A DNA stretch of 51,206 nt from Streptococcus oralis (GTDB taxonomy: Bacteria > Bacillota > Bacilli > Lactobacillales > Streptococcaceae), in contig NZ_KQ969037.1 in assembly GCF_001578705.1 (NCBI RefSeq), positions 138,693 to 189,898 on the forward strand. Reading direction: 5' to 3'. The position numbers and the translations under genes were made by a program. The notes under the pieces are model-generated. The model made no database searches. It was given only the letters and a program-made list of their open reading frames with translations, and was not told the origin of the DNA. Positions within the stretch are counted from its first letter, which is position 1; each line of letters begins with the position of its first letter. Shown piece after piece: positions 6,265 through 14,200 of this stretch.

Positions 6265-6290
6265 CTTTATTTTATAAGCTCCGAAACCTT
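6265..6290. repeat. 26-bp inverted repeat, copy B
   Basis: This is the exact reverse complement of 145-170. It lies between the repressor stop and the integrase ribosome binding site, ending 21 bp before the integrase ATG, so it would be in the integrase leader. Confidence 0.75.
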
Positions 6291-6311
6291 AAAAATAAAG
6301 GAGAAATTAGA

Positions 6312-7469
6312 ATGTCTATTATTAAATATAAGGCTAAAAAGTCTAAATCAGGGTATCTTTATAAGGTCAGAATCTACAGGGTGATTGATGGCAAACGTCA
6401 GGACTTCTTTAAAAGCGGTTTTAAGAGCCTTAGAGAGGCTAGACAATATGAAGCTATGATTTACCACAAAAAAGCGTCAGGAGACCTCTCAGGGCTACTG
6501 AGAGTCTCTGAGAGACGTTTTGATGAAGTTTTTGAAGAATGGTTCAAAACGTATCAAAACACAGTAGAGAGGACGACAAGCGTCCGTACAGATGATTTGT
6601 TTAGAATCCATATCTTGCCAGTTCTTGGAAAGATGAAAATTTCCAAAATTACTCCTTGGCACTGCCAAGACTTTATTACCGAAAAAGGTCAGACTTTTAG
6701 AAATATCAAACAGGTAAAATCTTATACTAGCCAAGTGTTTGATTTTGCTTTGAAAATGAAATTGATTACAGACAACCCAATGAAGCAAACGATACTCCCA
6801 AAAAGAGAGCGGAAGAAGTCAGATAACTTCTTTAGCGTTGAGGAGTTGCATGAGTTTTTAGCTATTATTAAGGCAGAAGAGCCTTATAAAAACTATGCCT
6901 TATTTCGTTTGTTGGCCTATAGTGGCTTAAGGAAAGGGGAGCTGTATTCTTTGAGGTGGTCTGATATTGATTTTGATAATCAATTACTTTCTATCAGCAA
7001 AAATCTAGGTAGAATCAAAGGGAAAGCAGTTGAGAAAAGCACTAAAAACAGGTTTTCCATACGGCAAATCCCTTTAGATACTGAGACAGTCTCGATTTTG
7101 AAAGAGTGGAAACAAAAGAGCAGAAGAGAAAAGGGGCAACTGTCAGTTACCCCATTGATTGATAGTGATTACATGTTTACGTTTGTTGGCCGAGATGGAA
7201 AGATAGAGCCTTTATACCAGGACTATATCAATAGTGTTCTGAAGCGCATTATTAGGAAACATGGCTTGAAGAAGATAACTCCTCATGGTTTCAGACATAC
7301 TCATGCTACCTTGATGATTGAAACGGGTGTAGATCCTGTTAATGCAGCCAAAAGGTTAGGTCATGCAAGTAGTCAGATGACCCTGGATACTTATAGCCAT
7401 TCTACAGTAGCAGGAGAGAAGAAAGCTATCACAAAATTTGTAGATTACCTGGATAGTGCAAAAGGTTAG
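6312..7469 (+). CDS. int: Tyrosine-recombinase integrase of the IME
   Basis: This 385-aa site-specific recombinase drives integration at and excision from the rpmE2 3' end. It has a basic AP2-like arm-binding N-terminus (IIKYKAKKSKSGYLYKVRIY), a SAM-like core-binding domain (about 65-165) and a catalytic domain. Visible active-site boxes are SGLRKGELYSLRWSD (Arg I), HGFRHTHATLMIETG (His-x-x-Arg) and LGHASSQMTLDTYSH (His and the nucleophile Tyr). ATG at 6312 has AAAGGAG seven bases upstream; an upstream in-frame ATG at 6258 lacks a site and would cross repeat copy B. The gene ends five bases before the right arm-type repeats. Confidence 0.95.
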   Translation: MSIIKYKAKKSKSGYLYKVRIYRVIDGKRQDFFKSGFKSLREARQYEAMIYHKKASGDLSGLLRVSERRFDEVFEEWFKTYQNTVERTTSVRTDDLFRIHILPVLGKMKISKITPWHCQDFITEKGQTFRNIKQVKSYTSQVFDFALKMKLITDNPMKQTILPKRERKKSDNFFSVEELHEFLAIIKAEEPYKNYALFRLLAYSGLRKGELYSLRWSDIDFDNQLLSISKNLGRIKGKAVEKSTKNRFSIRQIPLDTETVSILKEWKQKSRREKGQLSVTPLIDSDYMFTFVGRDGKIEPLYQDYINSVLKRIIRKHGLKKITPHGFRHTHATLMIETGVDPVNAAKRLGHASSQMTLDTYSHSTVAGEKKAITKFVDYLDSAKG

Positions 7470-7473
7470 TTTT

Positions 7474-7502
7474 CCAAGACGGTACCAAAAACGGTACTAA
7501 AA
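7474..7502. repeat. Right integrase arm-type binding repeats
   Basis: CCAAGACGGTACCAAAAA (7474-7491) is identical to 114-131 at the other end, and a variant CGGTACTAAAAA follows at 7492-7502. It lies about 85 bp inside the right attachment repeat. Confidence 0.65.
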
Positions 7503-7504
7503 AT

Positions 7505-7539
7505 AAAAAAGCCAATTCCAATTTCTTGGAAAAGGCTTT
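7505..7539 (-). terminator. Terminator for rpmE2, supplied by the IME end
   Basis: On the minus strand AAAGCC...GGCTTT (7507-7513 with 7534-7539), with an inner CCAA/TTGG pair, is followed by TTTTTTATTTTT. It lies inside the element, about 35 bp beyond the rpmE2 stop. The inserted element therefore provides the present terminator of rpmE2. Confidence 0.7.
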
Positions 7540-7572
7540 GTATCAACGTTTTTAAGCAATAAATGCGGTTGA

Positions 7573-7815
7573 TTATTTGAGACCGTATTTTTTGTTGAAA
7601 CGATCCACACGTCCATCTGCTTGAGTGAACTTTTGACGTCCAGTGTAGAATGGGTGTGAGTCTGATGAAATTTCCACACGGATCAATGGATAAGTTTCGC
7701 CTTCGAACTCAACAGTTTCGTTAGAGCGTTTAGTTGAACCGCTAAGGAATTTGTAACCAGTAGTTGTGTCCATGAAGACAACTGGGCGATATTCTGGATG
7801 GATATCTTTTTTCAT
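7573..7815 (-). CDS. rpmE2: 50S ribosomal protein L31 type B
   Basis: This 80-aa ribosomal protein is of the zinc-independent type B: it lacks the CxxC pair of type A. It begins [16 protein letters not shown] and ends FNKKYGLK. The start is placed at 7815, with AAAGGAAA 10 bases upstream; an upstream in-frame ATG at 7857 would add 14 residues not seen in the family. Its last codons are the integration target of the IME and remain intact. Confidence 0.95.
   Translation of the reverse strand: MKKDIHPEYRPVVFMDTTTGYKFLSGSTKRSNETVEFEGETYPLIRVEISSDSHPFYTGRQKFTQADGRVDRFNKKYGLK
7575..7591. repeat. Right attachment-site repeat (3' end of rpmE2)
   Basis: This is identical to bases 1-17. It covers the last base of the stop codon and the final codons (K-Y-G-L-K) of rpmE2, so recombination rebuilds the same coding end. 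Confidence 0.85.
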
Positions 7816-7910
7816 TTTGCAATATTTCCTTTCTGCCATGGTCTCTTTGCGAGCCATAGATTGTTACCTTACTAGTCTATCAGATTCTAAAAAGTTTGGC
7901 AAGTATTTTA

Positions 7911-8846
7911 TCAGTTTTTAAGCAAGTTTTTTAACTTTTGATAGATGATTTCGTTTTCTTCTAGACTATGGGAATTGGCACCACTGGCTAATGGATGCCC
8001 TCCCCCGTCGTGTTGTTTGGCTATTTCATTGATAGGGGTGATTTTACTGCGCATTCGCACACGGAAGTGACCATCAGCTTGCTCAACAAAGATAGCCCAA
8101 GCCTTAACAGTATCGATTCGACCAGGTGCTCCGACAATCGCCGCCGTTTCAGCATCCGTAACCTTATATTCTTTCAGGATTTCTTGAGTAAGTAGAACGC
8201 GTGCAGCTCCATTCTCATCAACTTCTAAATGATCATAGACAAAGCCTTGCAATTTTGCAATCTTGAAGCTCATGGTATCCATTTGACGAGACAATCCAGC
8301 AAAGTCAAAATCAACTTCTCGGAGCTGGCCAGCTATTCTAAATGTACGAGCACTAGTCGACGGGTAGAGAAAGCGCCCTGTATCCCCGACAATTCCTGCA
8401 TAGAGAAGTCGTGCCGCTTCACTAGATAAAGCCAGCTGATGTTCTTGAGCAAATAATGCAATCATCTCACTGGCGCTGCTTGAACTTGTATCCACCCAAG
8501 ATAGGTCACCATAGATATCATCATTTGGATGGTGATCGATTTTGATGGTGAAATCAGCTTGTTCATAGCGTTTATCATCGATACGAGGACGATTTGCTGT
8601 ATCACAAATAATAGCAAGAGCTCCTTGGTAGTCACTGTCTTGGACAGGATCCATTTCCGCCATCCAAGTCAAAGTCGGTTCGTTAAAACCGACTGCTTTT
8701 ATGGTCTTTTCTGGAAAATGGTGTGTGAGAAGAGCTTTTAAACCTACCTGACTCCCTAAGGCATCAGGATCTGGTTTCATATGACGATGAATGATAATGG
8801 TATCGTATTCTTTGATTTTCTCTAATATTTGCTGGCAAATTTCCAT
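7911..8846 (-). CDS. pde2: DHH/DHHA1 phosphoesterase (Pde2/NrnA-like)
   Basis: This 311-aa protein of the DHH family degrades pApA and short oligoribonucleotides. In streptococci it completes c-di-AMP breakdown. Seen: the D-x-D type motif HRHMKPDPDALGSQ near residue 20-33, ICDTANRPR near 80, the signature IDHHPND near 105, and the C-terminal DHHA1 glycine motif GGGHPLASGA near 285. ATG at 8846 has TTGAGG just upstream; an in-frame TTG at 8858 lies within that site and is unlikely. The gene is convergent with nothing and divergent from the flavodoxin gene. Confidence 0.88.
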   Translation of the reverse strand: MEICQQILEKIKEYDTIIIHRHMKPDPDALGSQVGLKALLTHHFPEKTIKAVGFNEPTLTWMAEMDPVQDSDYQGALAIICDTANRPRIDDKRYEQADFTIKIDHHPNDDIYGDLSWVDTSSSSASEMIALFAQEHQLALSSEAARLLYAGIVGDTGRFLYPSTSARTFRIAGQLREVDFDFAGLSRQMDTMSFKIAKLQGFVYDHLEVDENGAARVLLTQEILKEYKVTDAETAAIVGAPGRIDTVKAWAIFVEQADGHFRVRMRSKITPINEIAKQHDGGGHPLASGANSHSLEENEIIYQKLKNLLKN

Positions 8847-8916
8847 AAATAACCTCAATTCTTTCTCATTTCATTGTAGCACAAGAATTTTTATTTTTAA
8901 AATGAAAAAGATATGA

Positions 8917-8922
8917 TATAAT
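8917..8922 (+). promoter_or_regulatory. Extended -10 promoter of the flavodoxin gene
   Basis: TGATATAAT gives an extended -10 box (TATAAT at 8917-8922) 28 bp before the flavodoxin start. No strong -35 is visible. Confidence 0.55.
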
Positions 8923-8949
8923 GGAGAAAGATAAATTGAGGAGGACGTT

Positions 8950-9393
8950 ATGGCATTAGCAAAAATTGTATTTGCCAGTATGACCGGTAATACCGAAGAA
9001 ATTGCAGATATTGTAGCAGATAAATTGCGTGATTTGGGTTTGGATGTCGATGTGGATGAATGTACAACTGTTGACGCTTCAGACTTCTTGGAGGCGGACA
9101 TCGCAATCGTTGCGACATATACTTATGGAGACGGAGAATTGCCAGATGAGATGATGGACTTCTATGAAGACCTAGCAGATCTCAACTTGAATGGTAAAAT
9201 CTACGGAGTGGTCGGTTCAGGAGATACCTTCTACGATGAATTCTGTAAGGCTGTTGATGACTTTGATCGCGTTTTTGTAGCGACAGGAGCAGAAAAAGGT
9301 TCAGAGTGTGTTAAAGTGGACCTTTCTGCCGAAGAAGAAGACATCGAACGCTTGGAACAATTCGCAGAAGAATTGGCTGCAAAAGTAGGATAA
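8950..9393 (+). CDS. Flavodoxin
   Basis: This 147-aa short-chain flavodoxin is an FMN-binding electron carrier in the cytoplasm. The phosphate-binding loop SMTGNTEEIAD is at residues 10-20. TYTYGDGELPDEM (about 57-69) and GSGDTFYDEFCKAV (about 90-103) are the FMN-ring loops. The protein is very acidic, as usual. ATG at 8950 follows GAGGAGG. A strong terminator follows at 9402, so it is monocistronic. Confidence 0.94.
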   Translation: MALAKIVFASMTGNTEEIADIVADKLRDLGLDVDVDECTTVDASDFLEADIAIVATYTYGDGELPDEMMDFYEDLADLNLNGKIYGVVGSGDTFYDEFCKAVDDFDRVFVATGAEKGSECVKVDLSAEEEDIERLEQFAEELAAKVG

Positions 9394-9401
9394 GAAGCAA
9401 A

Positions 9402-9436
9402 CTGCGCTGACTGGAAGAAGTCAGTGCGTTTTTTTA
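9402..9436 (+). terminator. Rho-independent terminator after flavodoxin
   Basis: A CTGACT/AGTCAG-centred stem with extra GC pairs is followed by TTTTTTTATT. Confidence 0.85.
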
Positions 9437-9510
9437 TTAGTTTTTTTGTGATTTTACTAGCCTATTTAGAAGCTTTTTGATACAATAATTCAAATAAAGG
9501 AGGAGACACT

Positions 9511-9777
9511 ATGGATTTAGATATTATTCGGCAAGAAATTGATCAAATCGACGACCAAATCGTCAAGCTCCTAGAAGAACGGATGCACTTAGTTGAAGGG
9601 GTTGTCGCTTATAAGAAAGCATCTGGTAAGCCAATCTTAGATTCTAAGAGAGAAGAAGTTATTTTTGAAAAAGTCAAAAATCGAGTAGAAGATAAGCGCT
9701 ATCAGGAGACCATTGTTGCGACTTTTTCAGACATACTCAAACGTTCGCGTGATTATCAGGATCAAAACATCAAATGA
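9511..9777 (+). CDS. Chorismate mutase (AroQ class)
   Basis: This 88-aa all-helical protein converts chorismate to prephenate for Phe/Tyr synthesis. The family pattern is clear: IRQEIDQIDDQIVKLLEERM at the start, then VAYKKASGKPILDSKREEVI with the active-site Lys and Arg. It has no prephenate dehydratase domain, so it is a stand-alone enzyme. The start has AAAGGAGGAGA upstream. Its stop overlaps the first crcB start as ATGA, so translation is probably coupled. Confidence 0.92.
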   Translation: MDLDIIRQEIDQIDDQIVKLLEERMHLVEGVVAYKKASGKPILDSKREEVIFEKVKNRVEDKRYQETIVATFSDILKRSRDYQDQNIK

Positions 9778-10148
9778 AAAAAGAACAATTCTATCCGCTC
9801 GGAATTTTTTTGGCTGCTATGTTGGGAGGCCTTGTCCGCTATCTCATTTCCACTTGGTTACCAGTCAGTCCAGACTTTCCTTGGGGGACCCTTCTTGTCA
9901 ACTATCTGGGCATTTTCTGCCTGATCTATCTGGTGAAAGGCTATCTGGTCTATAAGGGAACTAGTAAAGGCTTGGTTTTGGCGCTGGGGACGGGTTTTTG
10001 CGGTGGCCTGACAACCTTTTCTAGTCTAATGCTTGATGCAGTGAAACTGCTTGGTGCCGGGCGTTATCTTAGTTTAGGCATCTACTTACTTTTGAGTATT
10101 GGAGGAGGTCTGCTATTGGCTTATTATCTGGGGAGGAAGAAATGGTAA
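9774..10148 (+). CDS. crcB1: Fluoride channel subunit CrcB/Fluc, first copy
   Basis: This 124-aa membrane protein has four hydrophobic segments. It carries the Fluc hallmarks GGLVRYL near the start, WGTLLVNYLG around 39-48 and GFCGGLTTFSSLMLDA around 76-91. Fluc channels export fluoride as dual-topology dimers. A second copy follows directly and overlaps by 7 bases, so the pair probably makes a heterodimer, as in many Gram-positive bacteria. I found no fluoride riboswitch in the 73-base gap upstream of the operon. Confidence 0.93.
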   Translation: MKKEQFYPLGIFLAAMLGGLVRYLISTWLPVSPDFPWGTLLVNYLGIFCLIYLVKGYLVYKGTSKGLVLALGTGFCGGLTTFSSLMLDAVKLLGAGRYLSLGIYLLLSIGGGLLLAYYLGRKKW

Positions 10149-10471
10149 TCGTTTATCTTGCAATCGCCTGCGGGTTCGGAGCTCTTGTGCGTTATTTCTT
10201 TTCCCGCTATAATCAAGCTTCTAAATTGCCACTAGGAACTCTAACTGCCAATCTTCTAGGTTGTTTTTTGATTGGCTTACTCTACAATCATGTGGAGTCT
10301 AAGGAAGCCTATGCCATCCTAGCGACAGGTTTTTGTGGTGGGTTGACGACCTTTTCAACCTTGAATGACGAGCTGCAAAGACTGTTAAGCGATAAGAAAG
10401 TGTTTTATAGCTATTTTCTTTTAACTTACATAGGTGGTTTTCTAGCGATTTTTTTAGGAATTCTGCTATAA
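10142..10471 (+). CDS. crcB2: Fluoride channel subunit CrcB/Fluc, second copy
   Basis: This 109-aa, four-helix membrane protein is the partner of the preceding copy. It has GFGALVRYFFSRY, LGTLTANLLGCFLIG and GFCGGLTTFSTLNDEL. Start ATG at 10142 follows GGGGAGGAAG and overlaps the end of crcB1. It differs from copy 1 in sequence throughout, so this is an old paralogous pair and not a recent duplication. Confidence 0.93.
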   Translation: MVIVYLAIACGFGALVRYFFSRYNQASKLPLGTLTANLLGCFLIGLLYNHVESKEAYAILATGFCGGLTTFSTLNDELQRLLSDKKVFYSYFLLTYIGGFLAIFLGILL

Positions 10472-10499
10472 ATTTCTTTACTTTTAGGTGGAAATTTGG

Positions 10500-10585
10500 T
10501 AAACTATATCTTGTGTGTAATGGACGCACAAAAATACAGTTTATCCGCTGAGGAAGGTTCCTCAAGATTGACAAAGATAGGAGAA
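10500..10585 (+). promoter_or_regulatory. L19 leader RNA (rplS 5' UTR)
   Basis: Two hairpins precede rplS: TTGTGTG/CGCACAA (10511-10517, 10525-10531) and GAGGAA-GG-TTCCTC (10550-10563). Position and shape fit the L19 ribosomal-protein leader described in Firmicutes, thought to act in autoregulation. The identification is by layout, not alignment. Confidence 0.55.
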
Positions 10586-10589
10586 TAAA

Positions 10590-10937
10590 ATGAATCCATT
10601 AATCCAAAGCTTGACTGAAGGTCAACTTCGTACAGATATCCCATCATTCCGTCCTGGTGACACTGTTCGTGTACACGCGAAAGTTGTCGAAGGAAACCGT
10701 GAACGTATCCAGATTTTTGAAGGTGTTGTTATCGCACGTAAAGGTGCTGGCATCTCAGAAAACTACACAGTTCGTAAAATCTCTAACGGTGTAGGTGTTG
10801 AGCGTATCTTCCCAATCCACACTCCACGTGTTGAAAAGATCGAAGTTGTTCGTTACGGTAAAGTACGTCGTGCGAAATTGTACTACTTGCGTGCTCTTCA
10901 AGGTAAAGCAGCTCGTATCAAAGAAATCCGTCGTTAA
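10590..10937 (+). CDS. rplS: 50S ribosomal protein L19
   Basis: This 115-aa ribosomal protein lies at the 30S-50S interface. It has the typical [20 protein letters not shown] start and the conserved [20 protein letters not shown] and [17 protein letters not shown] blocks. Codon use is strongly biased (CGT, GTT, AAA), as in other highly expressed genes. ATG follows AGGAG. It has its own leader and terminator. Confidence 0.97.
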
Positions 10938-10944
10938 TTCGACT

Positions 10945-10975
10945 AAAAAACTCTGCTTATTCAGCAGGGTTTTTC
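10945..10975 (+). terminator. Terminator of rplS
   Basis: CTCTGCT/AGCAGGG stem (with one G-T pair) and TTTTT tail. Confidence 0.8.
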
Positions 10976-10979
10976 TCTA

Positions 10980-11051
10980 GCTCCCTTAGTTCAATGGATA
11001 TAACAACTCCCTCCTAAGGAGTAGTTGCAGGTTCGATTCCTGCAGGGGGCA
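10980..11051 (+). tRNA. tRNA-Arg (anticodon CCT)
   Basis: This 72-nt cloverleaf has acceptor arms GCTCCCT and AGGGGGC. The anticodon stem ACTCC/GGAGT surrounds loop CTCCTAA (CCT at 11013-11015), and the T-arm is GCAGGTTCGATTCCTGC. CCA is not encoded. It decodes AGG. It stands directly upstream of the CRISPR-Cas locus and is a plausible historical entry point for that island, though I see no flanking repeat. Confidence 0.95.
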
Positions 11052-11101
11052 TATAAACTATTGATTTTTATTCAGAAATCACTCAAGTTAAAATAGAACT
11101 T

Positions 11102-11126
11102 AAAAAGCGTTAGATTACGCTTTTTT
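11102..11126 (+). terminator. Terminator after tRNA-Arg
   Basis: AAAAAGCGT/ACGCTTTTT stem with T-run. Confidence 0.8.
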
Positions 11127-11155
11127 GTTTTTATCAATGATGAAAACGGGAGAAT

Positions 11156-11204
11156 TTGCATATAATTATAAAAAGACAGGATATTTTAGTTAATTGCATA
11201 TAAT
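11156..11204 (+). promoter_or_regulatory. Probable cas operon promoter region
   Basis: The word TTGCATATAAT occurs twice (11156-11166 and 11194-11204), each giving a perfect -10 (TATAAT). Neither has a good -35 at 17 bp. The second lies 67 bp before the cas9 start. The duplication is seen; promoter use is inferred. The rest of 11127-11270 shows nothing else. Confidence 0.4.
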
Positions 11205-11270
11205 GATTTGATTTTTTAGGAAGTAAGGAGTAAAATTTAATTAATATGATGATTGGTTAGGAGTATAATT

Positions 11271-14200
11271 ATGAATGGTTTAGTTTTAGGATTGGATATT
11301 GGTATTGCATCCGTAGGAGTGGGAATTCTAGAAAAAAATTCTGGAAAGATTATTCATGCGAATTCACGACTTTTTCCAGCTGCAACGGCTGATAATAATG
11401 TTGAAAGAAGAAAAAATAGACAGGCTAGACGATTAAATCGTCGGAAAAAACACCGTGGTGTTCGCTTTCAAGATCTATTTGAAGACTATGGTTTGTTAAC
11501 TGATTTTTCTAAGGTATCCATTAATCTTAATCCATATCGACTTCGTGTAGATGGCTTGAATAAGCAACTAACGAATGAAGAGCTGTTCATAGCTTTAAAG
11601 AACATTGTTAAGAGACGTGGTATTAGCTATTTAGATGATGCTTCTGAGGATGGGGGTACAGTATCGTCTGATTATGGTAAGGCAGTTGAAGAAAATAGAA
11701 AATTACTTGCTGAACAAACACCAGGTCAAATCCAACTAGAGCGTTTTGAAAAATATGGTCAATTAAGGGGAGATTTCACTGTTGTGGAAAATGGTGAGAA
11801 ATGCCGATTGATCAATGTTTTTTCAACATCTGCGTATAAAAAGGAAGCTGAAAGAATTCTTAGAAAACAGCAGGAATTCAATAGTAAAATTACGGATGAG
11901 TTTATCGAGGATTATCTAAAAATCCTTACAGGGAAAAGAAAATATTATCATGGACCAGGAAATGAAAAATCTCGGACGGATTATGGACGTTTCCGAAAAG
12001 ATGGTACTACCTTAGATAATATTTTTGGTATTTTAATCGGTAAATGTACATTTTATCCTAATGAATACAGAGCTTCTAAAGCTTCCTATACCGCTCAAGA
12101 GTTTAATTTGCTAAATGATCTAAATAATTTATCAGTTCCTACAGAGACCAAGAAACTGAGTGAGGAACAAAAGAAAACAATCATTGAATATGCGAAGTCG
12201 GCGAAAACATTAGGAGCCTCAACTCTATTGAAGTACATTGCTAAAATGATTGATACTTCAGTAGATCAGATACGTGGTTATCGAGTTGATGTAAACAATA
12301 AACCTGAAATGCATACTTTTGAAGTCTATCGAAAAATGCAATCGCTAGAAACAATTTCAGTTGGGGAATTGTCTAGAAATGTTCTAGATGAGCTTGCCCA
12401 TATTTTAACTTTAAATACTGAACGAGAAGGTATAGAAGAAGCGATTAACACAAAATTAAAGGATTCTTTTAGTCAAGACCAAGTACTTGAATTGGTTCAA
12501 TTTAGAAAAAATAATAGCAGTCTATTTAGTAAGGGATGGCATAATTTTTCTCTTAAACTCATGATGGAATTGATACCAGAACTCTATGAAACTTCAGAAG
12601 AGCAGATGACAATTCTAACACGATTGGGGAAACAAAAATCTAAAGAAACATCAAAAAGAAGCAAGTATATTGATGAAAAAGAATTAACAGAAGAAATTTA
12701 TAACCCTGTAGTAGCAAAATCTGTCAGACAAGCTATAAAAATAATCAACGAAGCAACTAAAAAATATGGTATCTTTGATAATATCGTTATCGAAATGGCG
12801 CGTGAAAATGACGAAGAAGACGCTAAGAAAGATTATATAAAACGTCAAAAGGCAAACCAAGATGAGAAAAATGCAGCTATGGAAAAAGCGGCGTTTCAAT
12901 ACAATGGGAAGAAAGAGCTGCCAGATAACATTTTTCATGGGCATAAGGAATTAGCTACTAAGATTCGTTTATGGCATCAACAGGGAGAAAAGTGTCTCTA
13001 TACTGGGAAGACCATTCCAATTTCAGATTTAATTCACAATCAGTACAAGTACGAAATTGACCATGTTTTACCACTTTCTTTATCGTTTGATGACAGTCTA
13101 TCTAATAAAGTATTGGTTTTAGCTACAGCAAACCAGGAGAAGGGACAGCGGACACCGTTTCAGGCTTTAGATAGTATGGATGACGGTTGGTCCTACCGTG
13201 AGTTTAAATCTTATGTAAAAGAGTCTAAATTATTAGGTAATAAAAAGAAAGAGTACCTTTTAACGGAAGAAGATATTAGTAAAATTGAAGTGAAACAGAA
13301 ATTCATCGAACGGAATTTAGTTGACAATCGATATTCTTCTCGAGTTGTTTTAAATGCTCTACAAGATTTTTATAAAGCGCATAAATTCGATACAACTATT
13401 TCGGTGGTACGTGGACAATTTACCTCTCAGCTAAGAAGAAAGTGGGGACTTGAAAAATCTCGTGAAACCTATCACCACCATGCTGTGGATGCCTTAATTA
13501 TTGCTGCTTCTAGTCAATTAAGATTATGGAAAAAGCACAATAATCCTCTGATTTCTTATAAAGAAGGACGATTCATTGATTCAGAGACTGGAGAAATTAT
13601 TTCATTAAGTGATGATGAATACAAAGAGTTAGTGTTTAAAGCGCCTTATGACCATTTTGTTGATACATTGCGTAGCAAGACATTTGAGGATAGTATACTG
13701 TTTTCTTATCAAGTAGATTCAAAATACAATCGAAAAATTTCAGATGCAACCATTTATGCAACAAGAAAAGCAAAATTGGATAAAGATAAGTCTGAAGAAA
13801 CTTATGTTTTAGGTAAGATTAAAGATATTTATAGTCAAGCAGGATATGATGCTTTCATTAAAATTTACAATAAAGATAAGAGTAAATTCTTGATGTATCA
13901 CAAAGATCCACAAACATTTGAAAAAGTGATTGAAGAAATTTTAAGAACCTATCCTTCTAAAGAATTGAACGATAAAAATAAAGAGATCCCTTGCAATCCT
14001 TTTGAGAAATATAGACAAGAAAATGGGCCTATTCGTAAGTACAGTAAAAAAGGTAATGGACCAGAAATTAAAAGTATGAAATATTATGATAAAAATATTC
14101 CTGAATCATTTATTAACATAACTCCTTCTAATAGTAATAATAAAGTGCTTCTTCGTCAATTATATCCTTGGAGAACAGATGTTTATTTTAATCCACAAAC

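Larger units (their letters stand above)
1..7591. mobile_element. Integrative mobilizable element inserted at the 3' end of rpmE2
   Basis: The segment is bounded by a 17-bp direct repeat (1-17 and 7575-7591) and carries a tyrosine integrase at one end. It also has a cI-like repressor, a DUF771-like protein, a Rep_trans initiator, a MobV relaxase and a pMV158-type oriT. No type IV secretion genes are present, so it would need a helper conjugative element to transfer: this makes it an IME rather than an ICE. The right repeat covers the last codons of rpmE2, so integration restores that gene. The mix of phage-like control genes and rolling-circle plasmid genes suggests a plasmid that captured an integrase module, or an IME that can replicate after excision. 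The true left boundary could lie just outside the window because the repeat starts at base 1. Confidence 0.88.

Noticed and set aside
9437-9510. Fluoride riboswitch upstream of the crcB operon
   Set aside because: No conserved pseudoknot motif seen; the gap is only 73 bases and holds a plain promoter-like sequence.
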